A stretch of 64,000 bases of DNA, taken from the NCBI GenBank assembly GCA_026225945.1, contig JAMJFZ010000320.1, positions 10,646,001 through 10,710,000 on the forward strand, read 5' to 3'. This DNA comes from Cricetomys ansorgei (taxonomy: Eukaryota > Chordata > Mammalia > Rodentia > Nesomyidae). This document shows, in pieces, positions 49,791 through 60,285 of the stretch. Numbering within the stretch: the stretch's first letter is position 1; the number at the start of each line of letters is the position of its first letter. The notes below the pieces were generated by a model. The model saw only the letters and a list, made by a program, of their open reading frames with translations, was not told the origin of the DNA and searched no databases. The position numbers and the translations under genes were made by a program.

Positions 49791-51071
49791 AGCATCTTAA
49801 CGCTTAGTTCTGAAATACATCATTCTAAGGGAGTTTTAATTCAAGTTTTTAGTTTTTATCATAATTCTCAAGTAACTTCATAACCACATCTTTCGGCTGA
49901 CTTTGCCCCCATGTGCCACTAATTGTGCCTGGATTCACTGGTGTTTTCAATCTTCTAAGACAAAACAACCACCATACATGGAGAAGGAACTCACAAGATT
50001 GCATTAGACTGGAAAGCTGAATGATACAGGCTTGAATTCTGAAAAGAAGAATCAAATTTAGAAAAAGACGGAACTTAAACAAAACTCAGTAATTTACTTC
50101 TCATAGCCAGCTCCCCTGTTAAAAGAACATTTGGTAGTGTTCTCTTAGTTAAAGCACAGATAGTCTCCAGCTTGTAGCACACACAGATCTCTAACAAGGT
50201 CAGCTTACTCTGCATCCTGTACACCATGAGTAGGTCAAGTTGCGGGGTCCTTATTAATGACATCCAACTCCTGAAAATGTATCTCCTCCATGTTTTCTTT
50301 GCCATCGATCCTGAAAGTATCTGGTCAGGATTGCTGAAAGATATAGAACTCATGCTACTAAATGGACACCTGTTTTAAGATACTCTACATCTCAGGTAAC
50401 CTCATTACAGCAGCACCAGCAGGCATGACTCAAGAATTCAGAGCTCACACACATTTCTATATCTACAAGAAAGCCCACTAGGTAACCTGGAAGGGGGGAA
50501 AGTATTTCCCTCTCCAGTCAAGATACAAGAGCTCCGGCCAGACATTAGGAAGATGAAACAAAGAGCAGTCATCTCCCATCTTCGTGCTCTTCCACCAATG
50601 AGGAAAATACTTAGGAAGCACATAAAGAATGTGTGCGATTCAATAATGTTCTCTTTCTCACACCCAACTCTATCTAGCAGGAGACCAGTGAAGGGGAAAG
50701 GGTGGAACACAGAAGCCTGGAGAGGGGCAGTACAAGACAGGAGGAACAAGTTCTCACTTTTTCTTACCTGTAGAGAGGCAGGGAGTTCACACTAAAAGAA
50801 AATATCTGATTTTATGGCATGATTTCAGAGTGTAAACTGGGGGCTGGCGAGGCAGGACAGAGACCAAAAGTGTGACTTTTATGTTTAGGGAAAAAATACA
50901 TCTACCTTTGGAAAAAAATTCCTCCAGAATGTAAGGAACAGTCTCCAAAAGACACCTACTAAAATCAAGAACAAGCTCATTTAAACCCATGAACTCACTC
51001 TTGGTGAGTAAGTTACCAGAATATTTTCACCAAGCAGAGATTCAGAGAGCAAGGCCAGCTAATGTAAGTTG
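49791..51071. other. unassigned non-coding stretch
   Basis: Overlapping opposing frames of 80-103 codons around 50438-50795 have no domains. Confidence 0.5.
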
Positions 51072-51250
51072 GTGCTTCTCAACTGACATGACTTTACTCT
51101 CTGAGGGGATGTCTGGCAATTCCAAGAGATATTTTTAGTTTTTACAACTGGCACAGATTGGGAATGAGCCAGAGACATGTCTAAATATTTTACAACTGAT
51201 AGACCAATCCCAAAAGCTAATCATTACATTAAAATACCCACAGTACCAAA
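51072..51250 (+). mobile_element. hAT-like non-autonomous DNA transposon fossil
   Basis: 'gtgcttctcaactgacatga', 'gatgtctggcaattccaaga' and 'tttttagtttttacaactgg' match by eye a mammalian hAT MITE whose ends read CAGNGGTTCTCAAC. Family name uncertain. Confidence 0.55.
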
Positions 51251-52489
51251 GCTTGTGTACGTAAAGAAGAAAAAGCCCACGTGTAGCCTGAGGTTCAGTT
51301 TGGGGTGAGACAAAGGGCACAGTGAAAAGTGAAAAGGGGGGGAAGGTGTTAAGAAGATGTTTGATCACGGAGGTCATTGTTTTGAAGAAGGGAGCCCATC
51401 ACAAGGCCTCCTTATAATGCCTAGGAAGAAAACTCAAGGGAGCCAAGAGAGCGAAAGATTGGCAGTGAATACGGGATAGTGAGCCTATATCCTGTATTAT
51501 AGGGTGACGAGCCACAACCCTGGGCTCTACCCATGAGATGCCTATACCTCCTCCTTCCTAGTCATTAAAAATATATGCAATACTAGCAAGTCAACAAAAT
51601 CATCTCTAGTAGAAAATTACCTTCTAGAAGAACCTTTTAAAATATATACACACATACATATACACATATCATCTAATATACTGCGACATTTATTCTTCCC
51701 TATCAGTCCTCTCCTCTAGATTCAAGTTATTTCTTTTTCTAAAACAAGCATATTCATCATTATTTCAGAAGGTGTGCATAGGGTAGAGTTTCAAGTATTT
51801 ATTTTTCAAAAATATTCTGGTCAAATTTGGAATTCTGAATTAATTCTCATTTCCCTCAGGACTTTGATGATTTGAGCCACTGCATCTGCTCTCTGTCATT
51901 ACTATCAGAAAGTAGATCATTTGTCTTTTCTCTTGCACTATTTCTCACATTTCATCTCTTTGCTCTTGCCAGCCTTCTATAACATAGTTCTATGCAGACT
52001 TCCTTTTATTTGTTGTACTTGGCACCCATTATATTTCTTGAATCTATGTAAAGCTTCCTTTCCTCTTTCTTCCTATTCTCTTAATCAGAACAGGATGTTT
52101 GTTAAATGTATGTTGGGCTTTCTGTTTATGTATTTTACAGCAGAAATCATGACATCGGAAGTAACTGCCAATAGAGTCAGAAAGAATGACAAGGTGTGTA
52201 AAGGAAAGGAGGAATGAGTTCACAGAAGGGTCATGTCTTAGCTAGTTTGAAGAATAGATAAGAATTTTCTGGAAGGATATTATAAAGAAGGGCATCCACA
52301 TAGATGGCCCAATATGTGCAAAATCATGGCTCTTAGGAAACAGTTGTGGACTACCCTCTAGATGCATCTGCAGAGAATAGTAAGACACAGTCTTGAAAAA
52401 GCTAGTCAAGAAGATCCTCATATGCCATGTATAAAGTGTTTAGACCTTACTCCAATGACAAGAGGAAACAACAGAAATTTTCAGCTGGA
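51251..52489. other. unassigned non-coding stretch
   Basis: ATACACACATA-type low complexity at 51640-51670; otherwise nothing recognised. Confidence 0.5.
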
Positions 52490-52625
52490 GTTGGAAGAGA
52501 ACGAAGGAATGAAGTAGGAAGAGGGCATGGTAGAGCGAGAGGGGGGAGGAGGAGGAGAAGGATGAAAGAAGAACGGAGGAGGAAGACAAAGAGAATAGGA
52601 AGAAAAGAGAGGACAGAATGAAGGT
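52490..52625. repeat. polypurine (GGA/GAA-rich) tract
   Basis: Nearly all purine on the plus strand, centred on gaggggggaggaggaggaga. Opposite-strand frames rich in Ser/Phe/Leu are compositional. Confidence 0.9.
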
Positions 52626-53016
52626 GAGAAAGTTAGTGCTCTGAATATAGAGGGGAGGGTATAGAGAGGCTAATAAGAAGAGCACTATATTGGACTAAAT
52701 AAAGAAATGAGAGCTTGATATGGTGTCAGTAGAGATGGAGAAGATTTTAATTAGAGATGTTTTCTAGATGGCTGTAATAAATATGTACCTACATTAACTA
52801 CAGAGGCTGAAAGCCAGCAGAAGATTGAGTATAAGAATACCAAGTTTGGGGCTTGGGAATCTGAATGGTTCAACAGACTCTATGCCTGTCAAGTCTCTCC
52901 TGCTCGAATCCTAATCCCCTGGGATACATTTGGAGACAGTGTCTTGGGAGGCAATGAGCCATGAGGCAGAACTCTCATTACAATGATTATTACCCTTATA
53001 AGAAGTCAGAGCACTA

Positions 53017-53224
53017 GGGTGGAGAGACGGCCCAGGGGTTAAGAGCACTTGCAGCACTTACAATTCTAAGAACCTACATGTTAGCTTCTGCAATTCCAGT
53101 TCGAGAAGTTCTAACACCCTCTTCTGGTCCCTAAATACAACAGGCACAGAAGTGGTGCACAGATATACATTTGGGCAAACATTCATACATGTTAGAGAAT
53201 AAGCAAGTAAATAAAAAGTTTCTA
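53017..53224 (+). mobile_element. B3-type SINE with perfect 14-bp target duplication
   Basis: Body from 'gggtggagagacggcccagg' to 'gcaagtaaataaaaagtttc', flanked by aagtcagagcacta at 53003-53016 and 53225-53238. Confidence 0.93.
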
Positions 53225-53346
53225 AAGTCAGAGCACTAACCATGAGATGATACATATTTAAAATGGTCATCTGAATACCAGGAAGAGGGTCCCCACAGAG
53301 ACCAATTCTTCCAGAGCCCTCATTTTGAACTTCCCAGTCTACATTT

Positions 53347-53500
53347 GCTGTGTTTTGTTGTTTTCTAAGACAGGGTTTCTCTATTGCAACTCTGGCTGTC
53401 CTAGAACTCACCAGGACCAGGCTGGCCTTGAACTCACAGAGATCCACCAGCACCACCGGGTGCTGGGATTAAAGGTAAGCGCCACCACTTCCCAGTGGCA
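53347..53500 (-). mobile_element. B1 SINE nested in the MaLR LTR
   Basis: 'ctaagacagggtttctctat', 'ccaggctggccttgaactca' and 'gtgctgggattaaaggtaag' are reversed B1. tctacattt on both sides (about 53338-53346 and 53502-53510) is the likely target-site duplication. Confidence 0.92.
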
Positions 53501-53574
53501 ATCTACATTTTTAAGACAAGTGACTATTTGTTATTTAAGCTATGGTACTTTTGCTATAGCAGCCCAAACTAAAT

Positions 53575-53620
53575 GGACTATGGACCCATTGGACTATGGG
53601 CCCAAATGGACTATGCCACC
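53575..53620. repeat. three diverged copies of a ~16-bp unit
   Basis: ggactatg recurs at 53575, 53591 and 53608, each preceded by ccca or aaat, at the exact 3' end of the MaLR LTR. Confidence 0.8.
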
Positions 53621-54490
53621 ATTAAATAGAGTGAGAAATTCAACTTTGAGGACTACCAGAAGAAAGTGCCATCCAGGGTATATAACTTGAAAATATCTAA
53701 GAACAAATTGAAAAGTCCAGCAGGCAGCTATAACTAAACATCCTAATCTGTCGGATAAATCAGGCATGGGGTTCCTAGCTCAGGCCCATCAGCAAGCATC
53801 TGGAACTGAGCATAAAGGAAGGGAGCGAATGAAGATCAGTGGACTGTATGGGAACGACCAAAAAAGGAAGCTAGGAGGTGGAGATGCAAGTTATAAAACC
53901 TGGCCATCAAAATTTGGGGATGAAACAAGAACAGAGTGTCTCAGATGGAAATTTTCTCGAACTCTTTCAATTTTATCTTTTTCCATTGATGAAATGGATA
54001 TTTCCATTTAAATGTATTTTTACCAATATTTTACTGATATATTTTATAACAATACATATCTATAGGTGGGAGCCCCAATCCAAAGAGCCTAAAATGTTCC
54101 AAAATCCAGTATCTTTTGAGTACCAACATTATGTGTCAAGTGGTAAATTCCACACCTGACCCTCAGGTAACAAGTCACATTTAAATCACAAGTATGCCAA
54201 AAATATTGTATAAAATTACCTATATACAATTATAATATATAAAATAAACTATGTGTATAACACAAAAATTTAAATGAACTCTGTATTCAGACTTGGGTTC
54301 CAATCTCAATTATTAGGTATATGAAAACATTTCAAAGTTATTTTTAAAATTCTTAAATTTGAAACACTTTGGGTCCCAAGAATTTATAACAAGCAATACT
54401 TAATCTTTATTGGTATCTTAATACTCATGAATTACTTTAATAATGAAATACATTTGTGTATCCATGTGAATCCTCACTGAGATCTTAATG
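53621..54490. other. unassigned AT-rich stretch
   Basis: Strongly AT-rich at 53990-54440; no repeat or exon recognised. Confidence 0.5.
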
Positions 54491-54909
54491 CCTTAGTCGG
54501 GTTTCCCGTTACTCTGATGAAACACCATGAGTAAGAGTAACTTGGGAGGAAAGGGTTTATTTTACTTCCTCTTCTATATCACAGTTCATCACTGAAGGCG
54601 GTCAGAGCAGGAACTTAAACAGAGTAAGATCCTGGAGGCAGGAGCTGATGCAGGGGCCGTGGTAGAGTGCTGCTTACTGGCTTGCTCCTCACGATTTGCT
54701 CAACCTACTTTCTTATAGAACTCAGGACCACCAGCCCAGGAGTGGCATTGCAACAATGTGCTGGGCCCTCCCATATCAATCACTAATTAAGAAAATGCCC
54801 TACAGGTTTTCCTGCAGCCCAATCTTATTAAGGCATTTTCTCAATTGAGGCTCCTTCCTCTGAGATGACTCTACCTTGTGTCAAGCTGACATAAAATTAG
54901 CCGGCACAC
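54491..54909 (-). mobile_element. rodent LTR-like repeat (copy 2)
   Basis: Plus strand: 'gaggaaagggtttattttac', 'gcttactggcttgctcctca', 'ccttgtgtcaagctgacata', ending 'aattagccggcaca'. Same family and orientation as 19385-19762, better preserved. Confidence 0.75.
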
Positions 54910-55068
54910 TTCTATTTTAATATTTATCACATGGAATTAGAATACTTGGTTTCTTATCTGTTTTCTCCACTAAGTGTTGAGTTCCTTGAGAGAACAGTAA
55001 TGTCTTTCTTCGTTTCCTATCCAAAGATCATATTGAAGTGCACAGAAGAGAGAAGAATTTAGCATATG

Positions 55069-55250
55069 TTGGATGGATGGACGGTTAGATGGATGATGGA
55101 TGGATGGATGGATGGAGAGATGGATGGATGATGGAGAGATGGATGGATGATGGAGAGACGGATGGAGAAATGGAGAGATGGATGAAGAGATGGATGGAGA
55201 GATGGATGGATGGATGGACAGAGAGATGGATGGAGAGATGGATGGAGGGA
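55069..55250. repeat. (TGGA)n/(GAGA) tetranucleotide array
   Basis: About 180 bp of TGGA/ATGG units interspersed with gagaga variants. Its complementary Pro/Ser/His-rich frame is compositional. Confidence 0.95.
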
Positions 55251-55489
55251 GCGAGCCAGCACTAGAGCCTGCTTTTTTAACTTAACCTGCTGTAATCTAT
55301 TTACTGACAACAACATTTGTCAAGAGAAAGGAGCAGTATATCCAGGGTTTCACAGCTTGCTCACTGAACACACTGGCAAGTAGGGTTAAATCTAATGAAT
55401 GAGGACCTACTGTACAGGTCAGCCACACAATGAAGAGAAAGGCGATGGAGCAGAACGCTTGCGATAACAACAACCTGGAGCGGGAAGGG

Positions 55490-55762
55490 ACTCATGAGCC
55501 CCGCCCCTCACCGTGGAGCTATAGATGGTTGATTGCTCCTTGGGGAGGGAGAGTCAGATTTCATTAAGCTCCAGTGGGTGTCCTACTCAGGAGAGTATTG
55601 ACAGCACAAATTGGACTAGATGATTTTTTTTTTAAATAGGACACAAAGTTGGGAGGTAGAGAGGTAGAGGTAGATTTAAGAGGAGTTGTGGGAGGAGGGT
55701 AATATGATCAAAATACATTGTATGAAACCCTCAAAGAATAAAAATGTCACATATTAAAAATG
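55490..55762 (+). mobile_element. rodent L1 (Lx-type) 3' UTR
   Basis: 'gacagcacaaattggactag' and the terminal 'gatcaaaatacattgtatga' plus 'aaccctcaaagaataaaa' are hallmarks of rodent L1 3' ends. Confidence 0.88.
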
Positions 55763-56727
55763 GCAAATACAATGAGAGCTCAAGAGCTTCTATTCATTTA
55801 GCATTTTGTTAATTCACCCTAGAATTGTAGAATGATGACGTCTATAAAATGCGAAAAATAGTTTTAAAATGTGGTTACAGAAGTTCACAGACATAAAAAA
55901 TCCCTATAATCCGTAAGTAATTGTCTGGTTATATATATGTAAACCTCATCAGCTCTTCATATCACTGCTGAGGTTTACGGAGCAAAAAGATTAGATTTGC
56001 AAAAGGATGCATGGCAAGTTCTGGAATTTTCAAGACACTATGGTATAATTGCACTGACTCCCCTCACCCAGAACTTTCTCCTAATTAGTAGCAGAAGGGG
56101 AAAAAAAAGATATAAATAAATAAAATGTATTTTAAAACAAACAAACAAGAAAGGAAGCGTTCACACAAATAGTTTACACACTGAAATCAATAAATTACTG
56201 TAAGAAAATAAATGTAACAGAATAGACTACTAGAGAAGCATAATCTTGAAATGTATAGAAGCTATGTCAGCATCTAAAGTCTCTAGAAGTTGATGCCACA
56301 TGCTTGTATCTTTAATGTTCAGGTTGCTTTGTAAAGATACAAATAGCAGCAATAATATAATGATTGGAAAATAGTAACAAATGATTCCATGGAGAAATTC
56401 AACGTTGTTGTTAAAGGAGAGCACTTGAAATGAAGAGAATCATGGGCATTTATTTTGTTTTTTGAAAACCTGCAAGTTAAAAATAGAAACCTCTTTCCAA
56501 AATCAGATTGTTTCTGCATACACTGCTCTATGAAAAGGAAAAACGACCAACTGAGGGGAATGTAAAATATTCTCCTGGCAGCTCCCATTTCACACTCTCT
56601 ATGCTGAGAAATGGCATAGCCTTCCCTTACTGTGGCCACAGAAGGTATCTGATTTTTTTAACTTCAATTATTATTGAACTAGAGCAAGCACAGTCATTTT
56701 CCTTCACAATAAAATCAAACCCCCAGG
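55763..56727. other. unassigned AT-rich stretch
   Basis: A-rich simple sequence (AAAT/AAAC) at 56098-56150; otherwise no repeat or exon recognised. Confidence 0.5.
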
Positions 56728-56950
56728 GTTTGGCTCAACAGTTAAGAATGCTGGCTCTTACAGAGGACGAGGGTTCAGTGCCCAGTACCCATACTGTAGC
56801 TAACAACTGTCTTGCAACTCCATTTCTGAGGGGATCTTACACCCTCTTCTGGCCTCCACAGGCACCTGCTAGCACACAGTGCACATTCATGCAGTAGGGT
56901 ACACACGTATAGACACACACACACACACACACGCAAGTAAACTTTCTTTC
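56728..56950 (+). mobile_element. B3-type SINE with target duplication
   Basis: 'gtttggctcaacagttaaga', 'gaggggatcttacaccctct' and a CA-rich tail. The flanks 'aatcaaacccccag' (56713-56726) and 'agtcaaactcccag' (about 56954-56967) match at 12 of 14. Confidence 0.88.
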
Positions 56951-56967
56951 AAAAGTCAAACTCCCAG

Positions 56968-57640
56968 AGATTTTTTAGCTTAGTACACAGATTTCTCTAC
57001 AGCCAAAGTGACCCTCAATCAGGGTAATTTGAAAGACATCTAAGTCTTGTATATGTGCAGAGTTAATGTTTCACAAGTGATTCCTAACGCTCTTTAGATT
57101 TCAACCAAGCAATTTAATCAAAGACACCTTGGGGGAAGGGTCTCATGGTATGTGAGGAAGGTGATCAATAAAAACTCCAGGAGTGGCAGTCTGTAGAACA
57201 CAGATTGCTGAGGTTCACCCTGCACTGTGCACACAGCACCTGGGATAGGGCCTGGGGATCCTCAGTTTTTAACAAGTTCAGGGATGATTTTTAGCATTTG
57301 GTGGTTGCCTTTGACCATCTGGAATTTCTGCAACATCAGCATCTCGTCTCTAGGTGGCAGCACCTGTGAACTGATGTTTGCCAAGGATTCCCAACTCCAG
57401 AAGATATTTCCTGAACAGGGGCTGCACATTGGATTGGGCTCCTTAGACCTCTATGTGCTGTGCCTACAGAAGAAAATACAGCAGCATAGATTTCTACGTC
57501 ACTTAAACCCCCACCTCAGACCTCAGAAATAAGGACAGTGGGCATTCCATCCTCACACAGGTAGAGTTTTCTGCAGTGGACTTCAAATGTGACAAGCTGT
57601 AATTTTTTTGTCTTGGTTGTTTATAATTTTCAAAGATTAC
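56968..57640. other. unassigned stretch
   Basis: A 101-codon plus frame (57227-57532) has no recognisable domain; left uncalled. Confidence 0.45.
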
Positions 57641-57850
57641 ATAGATCAGTGGTCAGCAAATAGTGTCTGAAAAGATACCAGACACCAAATATTTTAGGCA
57701 TCATGGGGTATAAAATTTGTTACAATTACTTGATTCTGCATCGCAAAAATCATGTAGATTATGCCTACATGAAAGAATAGCTGTATCTAATAAGACCTGA
57801 TGTAAGAAGCTGAAATTCATACTTTATATAATTTTCATGCCATACAATAC
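57641..57850 (+). mobile_element. hAT-type (Charlie-like) fossil, second copy
   Basis: 'atcagtggtcagcaaatagt' and 'caaatattttaggcatcatg' resemble the 28106-28312 family. The 3' end is missing or decayed. Confidence 0.55.
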
Positions 57851-57924
57851 TATTATTAATTTCTTCCAACCACTTAAAATGCAAAAGAATAAAGCTTTTT
57901 CTTCTATTTTTCAAGATTATAATA

Positions 57925-58380
57925 ACTGCAACATTTCTCCTTTCCCCCTCCTCCCGCCAAATCCTCCCCTACACCTTTCTCTCTTTCAAATTCAAGGCTT
58001 CTTTTTTCATTAATTGTTGTTCCATGCATCTATGTACACGTGTATACGTATATATTCCTAAATATAACCCTGCTCCATCTATATAATGTTCCTTGCATGT
58101 ATGTTTTCAGGACTGACCATTGGGTGTTGGATAACCAACTGGTGTGCTCTTCCCTGGGGAAGACCATTTCTCCTGCTCTCAGCATTCCTTAGTTTCCTGT
58201 AGTTCTCTGTGTATGGCTGAGGCCTCGTGGTCTGTTCCCCATCTACTTTAGCATGTCTATGGGTCTTGTCCTTGTTCATCTCATGCTTAGGGAGTCGTGT
58301 TGGTGGGACTTTAGAAGTTAAAAAAAGAAAAAGAAACCTATTCTTAATCCATTGGCTGTTCAAAAGCAGGAAGCTGGCTG
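57925..58380 (-). mobile_element. rodent L1 (Lx-type) 3' UTR
   Basis: Plus strand shows the reversed UTR: 'gactgaccattgggtgttgg', 'ataaccaactggtgtgctct', 'tccctggggaagaccatttc', 'tagtttcctgtagttctctg'. Confidence 0.85.
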
Positions 58381-58756
58381 GCTAGATTTCACCCACGGGC
58401 AGTGGTTTTCAAGAACCCCGACACAGATCAATTTGGTGGGGTGAAGTGAGCCGGCTCTAAGGTTTTCAAAAAGAAATTAAACAGCAAGAAGCCACACACT
58501 GTTCTTAGAATCCTGATTTGAAGTCGATTCCCAGGGAGCATTTTACCAAATGGAATACCACGCCAGTCATGAACCTCCAAACAGTCTTCTTTCTTGTCCA
58601 CCTAAATCATTAAACACAGGGAACATGGAGACAGTGTACGAGTCTGGAGCGTCGGACACCCAGGAGTACAGGTGCAGTTTGTTCAGCAGGGAAATGCATA
58701 AAAGAACCTTAGGTATGCCAAGACCCAAACCTCCAAAAAGAGGCCGGCGCGGTTAC
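58381..58756. other. flank downstream of the candidate exon (intron in its frame)
   Basis: No repeat recognised between the Lx element and the exon's donor site at 58755-58756. Confidence 0.4.
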
Positions 58757-59008
58757 CTGTTGTGTCTTGACTGAGGGTCTCCTGGCTGCTGCTGCTGTAA
58801 GAAGGCACTGGGGTGATGGACAGCGAGGCTGGACAAGACAAGGGCGTGGCCAGGTCAGCTCTGCGAGTGAAGGACTGGTGGTACACAGGGATGCCTGCAT
58901 CTTTGGAGAGGAAGAGGGGCAGATCTGACGGGAGGGTGGGTCTGCCTTGCACGTAGGGATTTTTCCAGTGGGTAAGTCCAATTGCAACAGGCCCAGCAAC
59001 GTCATAGC
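58757..59008 (-). CDS. candidate internal coding exon of an unidentified gene
   Basis: Read on the minus strand, this 252-bp block is bounded by a 3' splice site (branch-like tactgac, then cctagtccgtttacctcaacag ending at 59009) and a 5' splice site (acaacag|gtaacc, donor GT at 58755-58756). One frame is open throughout: two bases of a split codon, 83 full codons, then one base of the next. It is therefore a symmetric phase 1-1 exon that could be skipped without shifting frame. The product begins YDVAGPVAIGLTHWKNPYVQ, continues with PSDLPLFLSKDAGIPVYHQS and ends in a Ser/Thr/Pro-rich segment (PVPSYSSSSQETLSQDTTG). I see no transmembrane segment, zinc-binding pattern or coiled coil; it resembles a linker or disordered region of a cytoplasmic or nuclear protein. 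A second minus-strand frame is also open and runs through the acceptor, so the frame choice rests on the splice sites. I cannot name the gene, and no neighbouring exon was found in the window. Confidence 0.5.
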
Positions 59009-59211
59009 CTGTTGAGGTAAACGGACTAGGTCAGTAACCGCAATCAAAGCCTCATAAACAATTGGTTTTTGACTTTTCTCAAAAGCCTTAAGCTGCGAGT
59101 CACAACAAAACACCATTTGGAATAAGGATGCACACTCACAATAAACGAGCAGGTGATGTCGCATTTGATGAATTGTGTTCATCTTATCACATTAAACTTA
59201 TTAAACACATG

Positions 59212-59711
59212 TTGTAAGGCTGTAACTGGCCCGAGCCTGGCAGACATGGCATCTGATCCCTGAGAACAAAGTGCTCAGAGGGGTCTACACATGGCACAGG
59301 CAAGTCCTGTCCTTCCTCCTCCCCCTCTTTTAATAAACCATTAGATCACACTCCTAAGTCTAGCCACCAAAGTCAATTCCCTTATTTGGCCATTAACTCA
59401 GTTCTGAGACTGATCACCAAGGCCCCTTCCCCAGCCCACCAAAGTCCAGCAATCAGAAATTCCCCACTGGACACCTTAAGTAGCACACTCAATCATGACC
59501 TTACCCTGACTGTTCCTCCCCTTTCCTCCTGGTTAAAACTATACCTGCATGTGTTTTCTTTGCTGTTTCTGTACAACTCAGAAGCAGCCACCTTTGCTTT
59601 TCCTGCTTATTAAAAGAACTCTTTGTGCTGAAGACTGGTATTTGGGTGGGGTCTATGCATAGCCCGAGGTCCAGGAGGCATCACCTCAAAGTGTGCAAAA
59701 TTCCCTTCACA
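59212..59711 (+). mobile_element. probable ERV solo LTR
   Basis: About 500 bp with 'gagcctggcagacatggcat' near the 5' end, an attaaa-type poly-A signal in 'cttattaaaagaactctttg', then 'cgaggtccaggaggcatcac'. TG...CA ends are plausible (tgtaag ... ttcaca). No internal viral genes are present, and no clear target-site duplication was found. Confidence 0.6.
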
Positions 59712-59789
59712 TACGGTGTGCTAGGCGCCCAGTCTCTGCCTTCCAGGTACTCTAACAAAGCAGATAAGGTTTATCATGAAAGGTTTTTG

Positions 59790-60035
59790 TTTTTGTTTTT
59801 TTTGTTAGTTTGTATGTGTGTGAGTGTGTGTGTACACTCGCACACGTGCATGTCCACGCACACACGCACACCTCCACCACAAGTGTACACAGAGGCCCAA
59901 TGATCATGTCCAATTCTGAGCAACTGGAGTTACAGGCAGTCGTGAGCCTCCCAACTTGTGTGCTGGGGACTGAACTTGTATCCTAGGAAGAGGAGCAAAC
60001 AGTCAATTGCTGAGTCGCCGCCTCTCCAGCCCCCG
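59790..60035 (-). mobile_element. B3-type SINE
   Basis: T/TG/CA-rich reversed tail, then 'gtgctggggactgaacttgt' and the reversed head 'gagtcgccgcctctccagcc'. Confidence 0.85.
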
Positions 60036-60059
60036 TGGTCATAAAATTTTAAAAAGCAA

Positions 60060-60285
60060 CTGAAGGCCAATTATACCCTAGACACTTTCCATAGGCAATC
60101 TCTAGCCCGTACGGAAGTATAAAGGGCAGTACTCACTGCTTCTGCTTTGTGGATGACAAAATAGCTATCAGCTTTCCCCGGATCAAGCAGCCCACAAGTG
60201 CCAGAGGCAGAATGTAAGCCCACAGCTGTTTGAATCCAAACTAAATCCGAATTCTATGCTCTTTCCTCCAAGCTACAATAACCAC
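60060..60285 (-). mobile_element. MIR SINE
   Basis: Reversed MIR: 'gcttctgctttgtggatgac', 'gccagaggcagaatgtaagc', 'gctgtttgaatccaaactaa', 'aattctatgctctttcctcc'. Confidence 0.7.

Larger units (their letters stand above)
52885..53575 (+). mobile_element. MLT1/MST-type MaLR LTR, split in three
   Basis: Pieces: 52885-53016 ('gaatcctaatcccctgggat'), 53225-53345 ('ctgaataccaggaagagggt') and 53500-53575 ('gctatagcagcccaaac'). Together they form one LTR interrupted by a B3 and a B1. Confidence 0.85.

Noticed and set aside
53058..53456. 132-codon minus and 121-codon plus frames
   Set aside because: Built from B3, MaLR and B1 sequence.
55059..55316. Pro/Ser/His-rich 85-codon frame resembling a repeat protein
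   Set aside because: It is the complement of the TGGA tetranucleotide array.
57227..57532. 101-codon plus frame, possible processed pseudogene
   Set aside because: No parent protein recognised, and no target duplications or A-tail that I could tie to it.
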